Shown here in pieces: positions 1 to 7,224 of a stretch of DNA of 36,495 nucleotides. How positions within the stretch are numbered: the stretch's first letter is position 1; each line of letters begins with the position of its first letter. The DNA lies in NCBI RefSeq assembly GCF_024460475.1, contig NZ_JANFYN010000023.1, forward strand, positions 1 through 36,495. Direction: 5' to 3'. A program made the position numbers and the translations under genes. Below the pieces are notes generated by a model. It searched no databases. It was not told the origin of the DNA and saw only the letters and a list, made by a program, of their open reading frames with translations. The DNA comes from Holdemanella sp. MSK.7.32. Lineage in GTDB: Bacteria; Bacillota_I; Bacilli_A; Erysipelotrichales; Erysipelotrichaceae.

Positions 1-27
1 AAGATCAAACTCTTTTTTATCTAGCAT
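1..27 (-). CDS. start of a truncated gene at the window edge
   Basis: The first nine codons of a minus-strand gene are visible; they read MLDKKEFDL and run off the left edge. The start is supported by a strong ribosome site (GGAGGGAG, about 6 nt before the ATG). It lies 25 nt after the stop of the isochorismatase-like gene on the same strand, so the two are probably co-transcribed. The product cannot be identified from nine residues. Confidence 0.55.
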
Positions 28-52
28 ATTTACTCCCTCCATAACTTCTAAT

Positions 53-571
53 TTAACTTTGCATCAACTTAATTGCCTCATCAACAGATACACATGTAGC
101 AAATCTCTTTGGCCACATCATATCATTGTAATATTTATAGGTTTCTTCTCCAGACATATAGTCGTTATCAAACGTTGAATTTGCCCCTTGTGGAACAATT
201 ACTTTATATCCTCTTTCAAAAGCAGATTTCACAGTTGCATCTATACAGAAATTTGTCTGTAACCCAACTATCATTAATGCATTTTCATCTTTAACATAAT
301 CTGTAAAATCTTTATTTCCGAAACAACTATTGATATTTTTTGTAAATATCTTTTCACCGTCCCTTGGATGCACCTGTTCTGCAATCTCGAATTCTTCATT
401 GCCGATTGAAAATCCCGTTCCTGGTCCATCATCATGCTGAAAATAGATAACCTCTATTTGATTATCTCTAGCTGCTTGTATAATTCTTGAAGTATTATCA
501 ATAAATTCATCAAAATTAAAAAGTCTGCTATCTGTTATTCCTTTTTGTATATCTATCACAAGTAGTTTCAT
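53..571 (-). CDS. isochorismatase-family cysteine hydrolase
   Basis: A 172-residue cytoplasmic protein of the isochorismatase-like hydrolase fold (nicotinamidase / YcaC type). The expected triad is visible: Asp7 in LVIDIQ, Lys78 in FTKN, and Cys109 in the TNFCIDATVKSAFERGY block, which is the family signature. The real substrate cannot be read from sequence; family members hydrolyse isochorismate, nicotinamide, N-carbamoyl compounds and others. I chose the ATG at 571 because AAAGGAG lies 5-6 nt before it, while the longer open frame to 592 has no ribosome site. It lies downstream of the sortase gene on the same strand with a 65-nt gap. It has no obvious link to conjugation or surface display, so it may be cargo of a mobile element or resident DNA. 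Confidence 0.85.
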   Translation of the reverse strand: MKLLVIDIQKGITDSRLFNFDEFIDNTSRIIQAARDNQIEVIYFQHDDGPGTGFSIGNEEFEIAEQVHPRDGEKIFTKNINSCFGNKDFTDYVKDENALMIVGLQTNFCIDATVKSAFERGYKVIVPQGANSTFDNDYMSGEETYKYYNDMMWPKRFATCVSVDEAIKLMQS

Positions 572-636
572 TCGTTTCTCCTTTACACACAAAAATCCCG
601 ATTTATCTAGCTAAATAATATCATACACCTTAGTTT

Positions 637-1386
637 TTAAACATTAGCTATATTAACCAATTTAGCTAGAATTACAATTCTCTTATTGTTACCTCTTGTA
701 TCACAAGTAACCAAAGTCATTAATCGATCATCTTTATTTACTGAAACACCAGTCTTATACAATCCTCTGTTAATGGAATCTGATATAAATGCATTAAATG
801 AATTTGTTGAATCCCATTCTGTTTGTGTAAATTCTAAAGAATCATTCAAGTCATTTAAATCAACATTCATTACACCAAAAATCTGATATGTTCTAGTTTC
901 ATCTTCAGTAATAAATTTAAATATATCATGCTTTTTATAATAGTTCTGATCTATATAACTCATCAAAGGTGTAAAAATAATGTTATCCCATTTACTAGAA
1001 TGACCATAGATTACAACATTTTTTGAATCTATATTTCCATCTGCCGATACAAATGGTATTCCGGCATTGGCATATTCTTTGTTGATATTTTTACGAACAT
1101 AATAATCATTATTTGGAGCTTGTACAATCGGCTCATAAATAATTCGATCATCAAATTCTAAAATACCCACAACATCATTATTTGTTTTTTTCAACAAAGA
1201 TAAAGAAAGCTCCTTTTCAGAAGCTTTCTCAATCTCTTTATTTGATTCTTTTTTAGTCGTTTTTGTTTTTACATAATAATCCGAATAGTCGTAAGATTTC
1301 TTTGCAGTAACCTGATTGTAGATAACACCACCAATCAATCCCACTACAACGAGTGCGGCTACTATTTTTATTCTTTTATATTTCAT
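637..1386 (-). CDS. class B sortase
   Basis: A 249-residue membrane-anchored transpeptidase. One N-terminal membrane helix (about residues 6-24) follows a basic KYKRIK start, giving an extracytoplasmic catalytic domain. The sortase triad is visible: His129 in VIYGHSS, Cys228 in TLVTC and Arg236 in NNKRIVI. The spacing and the C-terminal LVTCDTRGNNKRIVILAKL block fit class B sortases of Firmicutes mobile elements. It begins 5 nt after the stop of the SpaA-type adhesin, so the two are surely one operon and the adhesin is the natural substrate. Family knowledge: sortases cut a Thr-Gly or Thr-Asn bond and join the protein to peptidoglycan or to another pilin. The neighbouring adhesin ends just after its VPNTG motif, which makes the substrate relationship unusual. 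Confidence 0.93.
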   Translation of the reverse strand: MKYKRIKIVAALVVVGLIGGVIYNQVTAKKSYDYSDYYVKTKTTKKESNKEIEKASEKELSLSLLKKTNNDVVGILEFDDRIIYEPIVQAPNNDYYVRKNINKEYANAGIPFVSADGNIDSKNVVIYGHSSKWDNIIFTPLMSYIDQNYYKKHDIFKFITEDETRTYQIFGVMNVDLNDLNDSLEFTQTEWDSTNSFNAFISDSINRGLYKTGVSVNKDDRLMTLVTCDTRGNNKRIVILAKLVNIANV

Positions 1387-1391
1387 ACTAT

Positions 1392-4300
1392 TTATACCCC
1401 TGTATTTGGAACAACGATACGAGCATTTTCAAAATAATAAATAATTGTATCGGTTTCCTTATCCGCCTCTACTTTATAAGCTTTAGACTTATCTGCTAAC
1501 TGATAAGAAGTAGGTGCTTTGATTTCTTTGAACTCATATTCATGTCCATAAATAGCATCCACTAATACTGCTTTTCCATCTTTTACAACATGCTTTGTTA
1601 CCTTGTCATCTCCAACTTTTCTAGAATAATAAGTACCATCATCAATATCTAAAACAATCTGTTTGTTTTCATCTGTTTTTACCGTCTTGATGACTTTAGT
1701 AAAATCTTCATTTTTAGAGATTTCATACTCTTCCCCTTTGTCTTCTCCAGTAATCATTAATTGACCACTAGCTAAAGTAGTAACATAAGAATCAATTGTC
1801 TTATCATATACTTCAAAAATTGCTCCATTCAAGAAATGATCATGGTGATCTTTATCCACTTTATTGACATCCAATTCTAAACGGCGTTTTTCATTATAAA
1901 GATCCATTGAAACTGTTACAGTAGGTTTAGTTGTATCTGCATCATAATCAAAAGTAAAGTCATGCTTTTCTTCATCCAATTTGAAACCTACATTTGTTTC
2001 CAATTCCTTGACATAGTATTCGCCTGTTGGAAGATCCAACTGTTCAATATTCTTGCCATCTTCATCAATCGTTAATGTTCCAACCAATCCATCTGCAGGA
2101 ATAATTACTTTGTCGTTTAAAGTAATATCATTTTTAGAATATACACCAAAGACAACATCTTTATATGCATCTTTATCTTCATCTTCAAATGTTTTAGTAA
2201 TCTGCAAATCTAATTTTTGTCTTTCATTGACATAAGCTTGTTTGATTTCAACTACATCAATCATCTGACCTGCATATTCAATATCGAAATCATATGTGTT
2301 TTCATCTAACACAAAACCAGTTTGTGTTGCTGTTTCTTTAATAGAATACTTACCTAATTGAAGTAAAGCTGAAGTTGTTACACCATCCCCTGTTGTAAAT
2401 GTATCAACTACATCTCCTTTGTGGAACCACACAGTTCCTTCTGGAGTTACAATATCTTCACGTGCTGTAATTTCATACGTAACACCTGATAAATATTTTT
2501 CTTTGTATTCTGGAGTATACAAAGTTCCATAATCTGTTTTAGATTCTTTTGCTCCTGACAACATTTCACCACTCTTTTCCACATAGACCTGGCCTTTTTG
2601 TGTTTTATTGTCAAAATTCATAAAGATTTCTGTACTAGAACCATCTACATTGATTGGAATCTCTGTATCCTTTAATACATAGCCATGAGGTGCTTTGATC
2701 TCCACCAATTTATATTCACCATACTTTAATGGAGAAGGCAAATGTACAGATCCATCTTCATCCGTTTTAAATACATCCGTTGTATATTTTTTAGGATACG
2801 TTACTTCCTGTGTTACATAATTACCACCTGCATCTTTGATTTTAAATTCAACTCCGGCTGCCGGAATGCGTTTTCCAGTTTCACTGTCCGTTTTGTAGAT
2901 AGTCAATTCAGCTTTGATTGTATCATTATAGATGTTATAGAAATATGTCTTCTCATTTTGATCAATCTTTACTTCAAAAGGTTTTAAAGTATCATAGCCT
3001 TTTGTTTCATGTTCTTTAACGATATAAGTTCCATATGGAAGATAATCACTAATAGCTCGACCATCTTCATCCGTAGTCAATGTTGATACGACTTTACCTG
3101 TCGATTTTAAAATAATATCAAATTTAAATCCCTCACCAGGCTTTTGAACATTGCTTTGAAATAATCCATATTTCTCTTTATCAATCGTTTTCGCAATTTC
3201 AATACGACCCTTAATAACCTGGTCTTTAACTGTTGTAGAGAATGTACTAGGTGTGTTATCACCTGAATATTTAAGTTCTACTGTATTACAAGAACTGTTA
3301 GTTAAATATCCTTCAGGCGAAGTAACCTCACATACATTCAAGGTTGTTCCAACTGGATATTTTTTCGATTTAACTTTTGATCCATTTGTTGTGATTGTTT
3401 CAAGTACATTTCCACTTGTATCCTTAATTGCAAATGTAGCTCCATTGAATGTAGCATCTCCTTGAGTCTTAGTACCTGTTTGAGAATCCTGTTTTTCAAC
3501 TTCAATATCTGCATACATCAAATCGAAATTTAATTTAAAGTTTGGAGAAGGATCTCGCCTTGAGGCTAAATAAATGACTCTTTGATATCCACCTGTTCCA
3601 TAAATAATATTTACATCTCGTGCTGTAAAATTACGTGAAAAAGTAATACTCTTATCATAATTTTCAGATGTGATAGCTACTGTTAGATTGTTTCCATTTA
3701 CAGAAGCACGAATTCCATTTGAGTTTGTGATTGAATAGTTTGCTAAAGTACCCTTCGTATCCGTTAATGTCACCGGTGTATTTAATCCCATTTTAATCGT
3801 TTGATTATTGAATGAAGGTCTACCTTGTGGCTGAGTACGTAAATTGTTGATGACTGCTACCTCATTTGAAATATCATACACTGTAGTTCCATCTGTATAA
3901 TAAGGCTGATACCATGTTCCAGTCACTGCCTGCCAAATCATAACCTGAGTTGCGACATAGTATTTTTCTGTTTGATGACCAGAATAGCTGTATCCATAAT
4001 AATTGATTTCCCAGATATTCTGACGCGTTTGTTCAGACAACTCATCCCATTTTGCAGTATCCTGATGATAATCCAAGCCTTCTGTAAAAAGCTGCATAGG
4101 TTCAATACAGAATACTGTCTTATTCCCAACATACAATTGCTGTACATAATCAAATCCATACTGATTGGCAATATGGATCATTGCATAAATACTGCCTGTT
4201 CCTGTTGTATCCGTTAATGAGATTCCATCAGACTGAGGCATCAAATCCGGAAATACATCTTCTGCATTTCCAAGTTCTACAATCGTATCTAAATCATTTT

Positions 4301-4409
4301 CATCTGTAGTCGTTTCTTCAGCATGTACCGGTAAAGTATTCATCAACGAATTGAGAATAACTAATGCTGTTAGAAAGAATTTACTACCTTTCTTCAATAT
4401 GTTTTTCAT
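1392..4409 (-). CDS. thioester-domain / SpaA (Cna_B) surface adhesin
   Basis: A secreted surface protein of 1005 residues. It has a signal peptide (about 1-31, ending VHA-EE), then a thioester-type adhesion domain with Cys101 in VFCIEP and Gln155 in ATQVMIW, the pair that forms an internal Cys-Gln thioester in this family. From about residue 300 to the end it is a string of SpaA/Cna_B beta-sandwich repeats (recurring patterns like YGTYIVKEHETKGY and GEYKLVEIKAPHGY), the type that carries Lys-Asn isopeptide bonds. The last residues are VVPNTGV followed by a stop: a sorting motif without the usual hydrophobic segment and basic tail. The start is the ATG at 4409, which has GGAAAGGA about 8 nt upstream; an in-frame ATG at 4427 lacks a site. 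The class B sortase gene follows after 5 nt. Role inferred: covalent attachment to a host or partner cell. Confidence 0.9.
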   Translation of the reverse strand: MKNILKKGSKFFLTALVILNSLMNTLPVHAEETTTDENDLDTIVELGNAEDVFPDLMPQSDGISLTDTTGTGSIYAMIHIANQYGFDYVQQLYVGNKTVFCIEPMQLFTEGLDYHQDTAKWDELSEQTRQNIWEINYYGYSYSGHQTEKYYVATQVMIWQAVTGTWYQPYYTDGTTVYDISNEVAVINNLRTQPQGRPSFNNQTIKMGLNTPVTLTDTKGTLANYSITNSNGIRASVNGNNLTVAITSENYDKSITFSRNFTARDVNIIYGTGGYQRVIYLASRRDPSPNFKLNFDLMYADIEVEKQDSQTGTKTQGDATFNGATFAIKDTSGNVLETITTNGSKVKSKKYPVGTTLNVCEVTSPEGYLTNSSCNTVELKYSGDNTPSTFSTTVKDQVIKGRIEIAKTIDKEKYGLFQSNVQKPGEGFKFDIILKSTGKVVSTLTTDEDGRAISDYLPYGTYIVKEHETKGYDTLKPFEVKIDQNEKTYFYNIYNDTIKAELTIYKTDSETGKRIPAAGVEFKIKDAGGNYVTQEVTYPKKYTTDVFKTDEDGSVHLPSPLKYGEYKLVEIKAPHGYVLKDTEIPINVDGSSTEIFMNFDNKTQKGQVYVEKSGEMLSGAKESKTDYGTLYTPEYKEKYLSGVTYEITAREDIVTPEGTVWFHKGDVVDTFTTGDGVTTSALLQLGKYSIKETATQTGFVLDENTYDFDIEYAGQMIDVVEIKQAYVNERQKLDLQITKTFEDEDKDAYKDVVFGVYSKNDITLNDKVIIPADGLVGTLTIDEDGKNIEQLDLPTGEYYVKELETNVGFKLDEEKHDFTFDYDADTTKPTVTVSMDLYNEKRRLELDVNKVDKDHHDHFLNGAIFEVYDKTIDSYVTTLASGQLMITGEDKGEEYEISKNEDFTKVIKTVKTDENKQIVLDIDDGTYYSRKVGDDKVTKHVVKDGKAVLVDAIYGHEYEFKEIKAPTSYQLADKSKAYKVEADKETDTIIYYFENARIVVPNTGV

Positions 4410-4435
4410 ATTCTTTTTCCTTTCCATTGTTGCAA

Positions 4436-4462
4436 CAAAAAAAGCGAGAATTTTTCCTCGCT
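4436..4462 (-). terminator. terminator hairpin just upstream of the adhesin
   Basis: On the minus strand AGCGAG pairs with CTCGCT around an 8-nt loop and is followed by seven U residues. It ends only about 27 nt before the adhesin ATG, and I see no promoter between them, so transcription into the adhesin and sortase genes must read through it. Confidence 0.8.
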
Positions 4463-4540
4463 AAAATAATGTATTTCATTTAGATTAAGTTTTTTGATAT
4501 CAAGTGATAAATATCTTTATGATAATAAGATAATATTTCT

Positions 4541-4573
4541 TCATTTCCATTGTTTAAATGAAATATTATTCAT
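4541..4573 (-). CDS. possible leader peptide (10 codons)
   Basis: A tiny ORF, MNNISFKQWK, lies between two terminator hairpins in the adhesin leader. It has a near-ideal ribosome site (AGAAGGAGAG, 7 nt before the ATG), which is the reason to take it seriously. Its TGA overlaps by 4 nt with a second micro-ORF (4500-4544, MKKYYLIIIKIFIT, hydrophobic), an arrangement that would allow coupled translation. Neither peptide is recognisable. It could be a regulatory leader for attenuation, a free-standing micropeptide, or chance. Confidence 0.35.
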   Translation of the reverse strand: MNNISFKQWK

Positions 4574-4595
4574 TCAATACTCTCCTTCTAAAATT

Positions 4596-4617
4596 AAAAG
4601 GCGATTACTCGCCTTTT
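4596..4617 (-). terminator. first leader hairpin, terminator-like
   Basis: On the minus strand AAAAGGCGA pairs perfectly with TCGCCTTTT (9 bp, 4-nt loop), followed by AATTTT. It lies directly after the structured leader and before the micro-ORF. The U tract is short, so termination may be partial or conditional. Confidence 0.6.
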
Positions 4618-4625
4618 AAGATGTT

Positions 4626-4710
4626 TAGCAGTTTTCTCTGCACTGGAACAAATTTTAGGTCTTTGTTCCGACCAATGGCATGGGTTTATAGTCTCCATAC
4701 CGACTCTTCA
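4626..4710 (-). promoter_or_regulatory. structured 5' leader RNA of the adhesin operon
   Basis: In minus-strand RNA order this stretch holds a GGUAUGG/CCAUGCC hairpin (4701-4695 with 4683-4677), then a perfect 8-bp GGAACAAA/UUUGUUCC hairpin (4669-4662 with 4652-4645) whose loop begins GACC, complementary to the GGUC just 5' of it. A small GCAG/CUGC hairpin and then the first terminator follow. The compact run of perfect stems between a promoter and a terminator looks like a riboswitch, attenuator or small RNA. It does not match the c-di-GMP-I, c-di-GMP-II, T-box or SAM motifs that I know, so I name no class. Confidence 0.5.
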
Positions 4711-4715
4711 GTTAT

Positions 4716-4744
4716 AATATATCCTTTTTACTAATAGGATACAA
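4716..4744 (-). promoter_or_regulatory. candidate promoter for the adhesin leader
   Basis: The -35 element TTGTAT (4744-4739) and -10 element TATATT (4721-4716) are 17 bp apart on the minus strand. Transcription would start near 4709, at the first nucleotides of the structured leader, which supports the pairing. Confidence 0.55.
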
Positions 4745-4773
4745 ATTAAATGATTTTTTCTCATAGACATTTT

Positions 4774-5457
4774 TTATTGAATCAAACTTCCATTGCTCCA
4801 AAGGTTCAATCCGTAATAGGCAATACTATGATCATTTCGATATACAGGCTGCACTGAATAATTTGTTATTTCAGCATTTCCAATGTGCATCACATCATTC
4901 AAATAGTATTCACCTGCTGATTCTGCTTCAGGCATAGAACCATACGTTGCATAATAGAAGTTACTATCTAAAATCACATCACAGGAAACATTTTGATTAA
5001 CTCCTCCTGGACATGCATAAATTGGTTGTACTGTTTCTGGTGCAGGTACTGGTTCAGTAACAGTTTCTTCTTTTGAGGTGGTTTGTTGCACTGAATCATT
5101 CGTAGTTGAAGAATTGTTATTGCCAGAATCAATTACTTTTGTATCAGATTTCACATTACTCTTTGAAGTATCATTACTTTGAGTATCTTGTTTTTTTGTG
5201 CCAGAAGAAACGCTCCCTTTTTTTAAATCATTTTTATTGGTTATATTTTCTTCCTTAACCTGAATTTCATTTGTTTTTGATTCCTCTTTGTCAACATCTT
5301 CATGTTTACTAACTTTAAATTTCTTCTTTTCAACACTCGTTGTTTCCTTAGAAGACTTTTCCACAGTGGGAACAGAAATATCTTGATCTGATCTAAATGC
5401 TACTCCTGCTCCAATCATCATCACAGTACTAACCACTGAAATAATTAACTTCTTCAT
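4774..5457 (-). CDS. secreted protein with Ser/Thr/Lys-rich linker, unknown function
   Basis: A 227-residue protein that I do not recognise. It has a signal peptide or N-terminal anchor (MKKLIISVVSTVMMIGAGVAF), a long hydrophilic low-complexity stretch (about residues 25-145) rich in Lys, Ser, Thr, Asp and Asn, and a small C-terminal domain of about 80 residues with two Cys (ACPGG and VSCDV) that could form a disulfide. There is no LPXTG-like motif or C-terminal membrane segment. The start is the ATG at 5457, which has GGAGGT 8 nt upstream. It lies between parB and the adhesin operon on the same strand, so a surface or mating-contact role is possible, but this rests on position alone. Confidence 0.75.
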   Translation of the reverse strand: MKKLIISVVSTVMMIGAGVAFRSDQDISVPTVEKSSKETTSVEKKKFKVSKHEDVDKEESKTNEIQVKEENITNKNDLKKGSVSSGTKKQDTQSNDTSKSNVKSDTKVIDSGNNNSSTTNDSVQQTTSKEETVTEPVPAPETVQPIYACPGGVNQNVSCDVILDSNFYYATYGSMPEAESAGEYYLNDVMHIGNAEITNYSVQPVYRNDHSIAYYGLNLWSNGSLIQ

Positions 5458-5472
5458 TTGATTTACCTCCAT

Positions 5473-5717
5473 TTGTATTTCTTAATAACATCTCTTTATT
5501 TAAAAATACTCAATATAAATTTTATTTACCAACATACAAATATTTACTCTTACTAGATAACAAACATTTTTTCTTTTTCGGTAGGTAATAAGATTCTTTC
5601 GGTAGGTAGGAGGGGTTTTAGGGGAGGTAAAAGTCACACCTCACCACGCAAAGACAAACTGCCCCTCCAACAGTTTGGAACAATCACAAGTACGAACAAA
5701 GCAATTTCTACTTTCAA
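5473..5717. other. parB-distal intergenic region with repeats
   Basis: No gene is visible in this 245-bp stretch. Two direct copies of TTCGGTAGGTA sit exactly 21 bp apart (5577-5587 and 5598-5608), followed by a G-rich run on the plus strand (about 5601-5628) and a 7-bp inverted repeat (see the separate entry). The G-rich strand could form a G-quadruplex. Such features suit a replication or transfer origin, a partition site or an operator for the upstream ssb/par genes, but none is proven. Confidence 0.4.
5655..5677. repeat. inverted repeat CAAACTG / CAGTTTG
   Basis: Perfect 7-bp arms (5655-5661 and 5671-5677) flank a 9-nt C-rich loop, 41 bp beyond the parB stop. There is no U tract on either strand, so it is not an ordinary terminator. 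It could be a protein-binding or nicking-site hairpin. Confidence 0.45.
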
Positions 5718-6689
5718 TTATCGCTCTTGTTCTCGTGATCTTTTCTTTGCCCAGTTTTCCAGCAAGTGAATCATCAAATCCTTCTTCTTGCCGGGTGTGT
5801 ACTCCTTGGGAAAATATTTATCAATTTCCTTCATTTGAAAAGATAGCTTCTCTCTTTGGTTTGGTTTTTCTTCAGAAAGCGTATCTTCAATGAAATCTGC
5901 AGTAAGCTCTCCATCATGACTTAATCGCTTGAATTCCTGACATTGAGACAATGATGGAGTCCTTTGATTTTCAATGATCGCATTCACCAAATCAAATTGT
6001 TCTGATTCCGTTAAATATGACAATTCAACGGCGGGATTAAATGCTATTTTAATTTCATTCTCATTTCGTCCATCCACCATTTCCTGCAATGGTTCAATAA
6101 GATAGGTTAAACGTATAAAACGTTTTATTTGATTTCTGCTTATACCTAGTTGTTCTCCCAAAATATCTGCTGATTCTGGCTTCCGCCCAACTTGGGCGGA
6201 GGTTGTTTTATCATATTCAATTGGTATTTCGCTAGTATCAATATCTACTTTCTTACCTTGATGCTTCATGGCTTCTAAGCGCATTTTATAGGCATAACCT
6301 CTTTCACTAGGATAAATGTTTTCACGCTGAATATTTGAATCAACCATCAGAATTGTTGCCTGATCATCGTCCAAATCTCGTATGATAGCATTCATTTCGT
6401 TTTTTCCTAGCTGTGACATAGCAAATTTACGCCTGTGACCAGATATCATTTCATAAGTTCCATCTGGTTTAGGTCGTACAAGTGCAGGCATCAGCATATC
6501 GTTTTCTTTGATTGAATCAATCAACTTCGCCATATCTTCATCCATAGTTACATGAAATGGGTGTCCTTCAAAATCTTTAATTTTGTTTATAGGGATTGTC
6601 ATTACCTTTTCGGTATTGGCTTCCTGTCTTTCTTCTTCTGTAGAAAATAAGGAGTCATAGCTTGGCAATCCTAAGTCTAATTTTGGCAA
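5718..6689 (-). CDS. parB: ParB/Spo0J-type partition protein
   Basis: A DNA-binding CTPase-fold partition protein of about 323 residues. The N-terminal ParB domain is clear: IPINKIKDF near residue 32, LVRPKPDGTYEMISGHRR with the CTP-binding GHRR at about 84-87, and the later NIQRENIYPSERGYAYKM block. A helix-turn-helix region follows (DILGEQLGISRNQIKRFIRL, about residues 175-195). The open frame could begin at GTG 6698, but that codon abuts the GGAGG ribosome site. The TTG at 6689 has ideal 8-nt spacing and gives MPKLDLGLPSYDS, so I choose TTG. ParB normally loads at parS and works with ParA to segregate DNA; here it most likely serves a plasmid or conjugative element. It follows lar and ssb, with parA at the head of the group. 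Confidence 0.9.
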   Translation of the reverse strand: MPKLDLGLPSYDSLFSTEEERQEANTEKVMTIPINKIKDFEGHPFHVTMDEDMAKLIDSIKENDMLMPALVRPKPDGTYEMISGHRRKFAMSQLGKNEMNAIIRDLDDDQATILMVDSNIQRENIYPSERGYAYKMRLEAMKHQGKKVDIDTSEIPIEYDKTTSAQVGRKPESADILGEQLGISRNQIKRFIRLTYLIEPLQEMVDGRNENEIKIAFNPAVELSYLTESEQFDLVNAIIENQRTPSLSQCQEFKRLSHDGELTADFIEDTLSEEKPNQREKLSFQMKEIDKYFPKEYTPGKKKDLMIHLLENWAKKRSREQER

Positions 6690-6704
6690 GTTTGCCACCT
6701 CCTT

Positions 6705-6914
6705 TTAAAATAAAGTGAGTTGTATATTCTTTTTTAATACATGATGATTCCATTCTTCAATCGCTTGATCTGATGTTGGCTCAGTTTTCGTTCTTTTAGA
6801 GCATAACGTACAGATAACATACTGGCCATAATAGCCATTGATTCTTTTACTGTTCCAATCAATTACTACATGGGCAGTTGAATGACAAAATGGACATCGT
6901 TTGATTCTAGGCAT
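6705..6914 (-). CDS. Lar-like small zinc-ribbon protein
   Basis: A 69-residue protein starting MPRIKRCPFCHSTAHV with a second CTLC pair and a terminal EEWNHHV. The CPFC...CxxC plus Trp-Asn pattern is that of the Lar (restriction alleviation) family found on phages and conjugative elements. Family knowledge: Lar members can moderate type I restriction, but many relatives are uncharacterised and the name often reflects only the zinc ribbon. The ATG overlaps the 3' end of ssb by 8 nt, so translation is probably coupled. Confidence 0.65.
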   Translation of the reverse strand: MPRIKRCPFCHSTAHVVIDWNSKRINGYYGQYVICTLCSKRTKTEPTSDQAIEEWNHHVLKKNIQLTLF

Positions 6915-7212
6915 CCAGCAATCTAAAAGATTCTACAACCACATTTGTGGAATAATTCTTTTTACCATTTTTCTCATATGAGTTTGTTCGGATATTTCCT
7001 TCAATGTGATAAGCTGTATCCTTTTCTCCTTTTCTACAGATGGCATTCGCAATTTCTCCAAATGCGATACAGTTAACGTAATCCGAATACGAACTATTAT
7101 CGTCCCTTGTACAGATTAAACAAAACTTCACAAAAGAATTGCCCTTATCATTTTTAGAAACTTCAATATCTCTTGAGAGTTTTCCATTCAATAAAACATA
7201 ATTGTTTGTCAT
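6907..7212 (-). CDS. ssb: short single-stranded DNA-binding protein
   Basis: A 101-residue OB-fold SSB. The N-terminal NNYVLLNGKLSRDIEV strand pair, the FVKFCLICTRD core and the SYEKNGKKNYSTNVVVESF region match the SSB family. It is shorter than chromosomal SSBs (about 160-180 residues): it ends at the OB fold and lacks the acidic DDDIPF-type tail that recruits repair proteins. Compact tailless SSBs are common on conjugative elements and plasmids. It lies 12 nt after parA and overlaps the next gene. Likely role: coating transferred or replicating single strands. Confidence 0.85.
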   Translation of the reverse strand: MTNNYVLLNGKLSRDIEVSKNDKGNSFVKFCLICTRDDNSSYSDYVNCIAFGEIANAICRKGEKDTAYHIEGNIRTNSYEKNGKKNYSTNVVVESFRLLDA

Positions 7213-7224
7213 TTTCTTTTTCTC

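Noticed and set aside
1380..1410. Frameshift joining the adhesin to the sortase N terminus to supply a membrane tail
   Set aside because: A -1 shift near GGGG would open into the sortase frame, but it would fuse the whole sortase, and the sortase has its own ATG; no stimulatory structure is evident.
4645..4673. H-type pseudoknot GGUC/GACC with GGAACAAA/UUUGUUCC in the adhesin leader
   Set aside because: The pairing is perfect on paper, but the first connecting loop would have zero nucleotides to cross an 8-bp stem, which is sterically unlikely. I keep the hairpin and treat the GACC pairing as an alternative fold.
6690..6698. GTG start for ParB
   Set aside because: The GTG directly abuts the GGAGG ribosome site; the TTG at 6689 has normal spacing.
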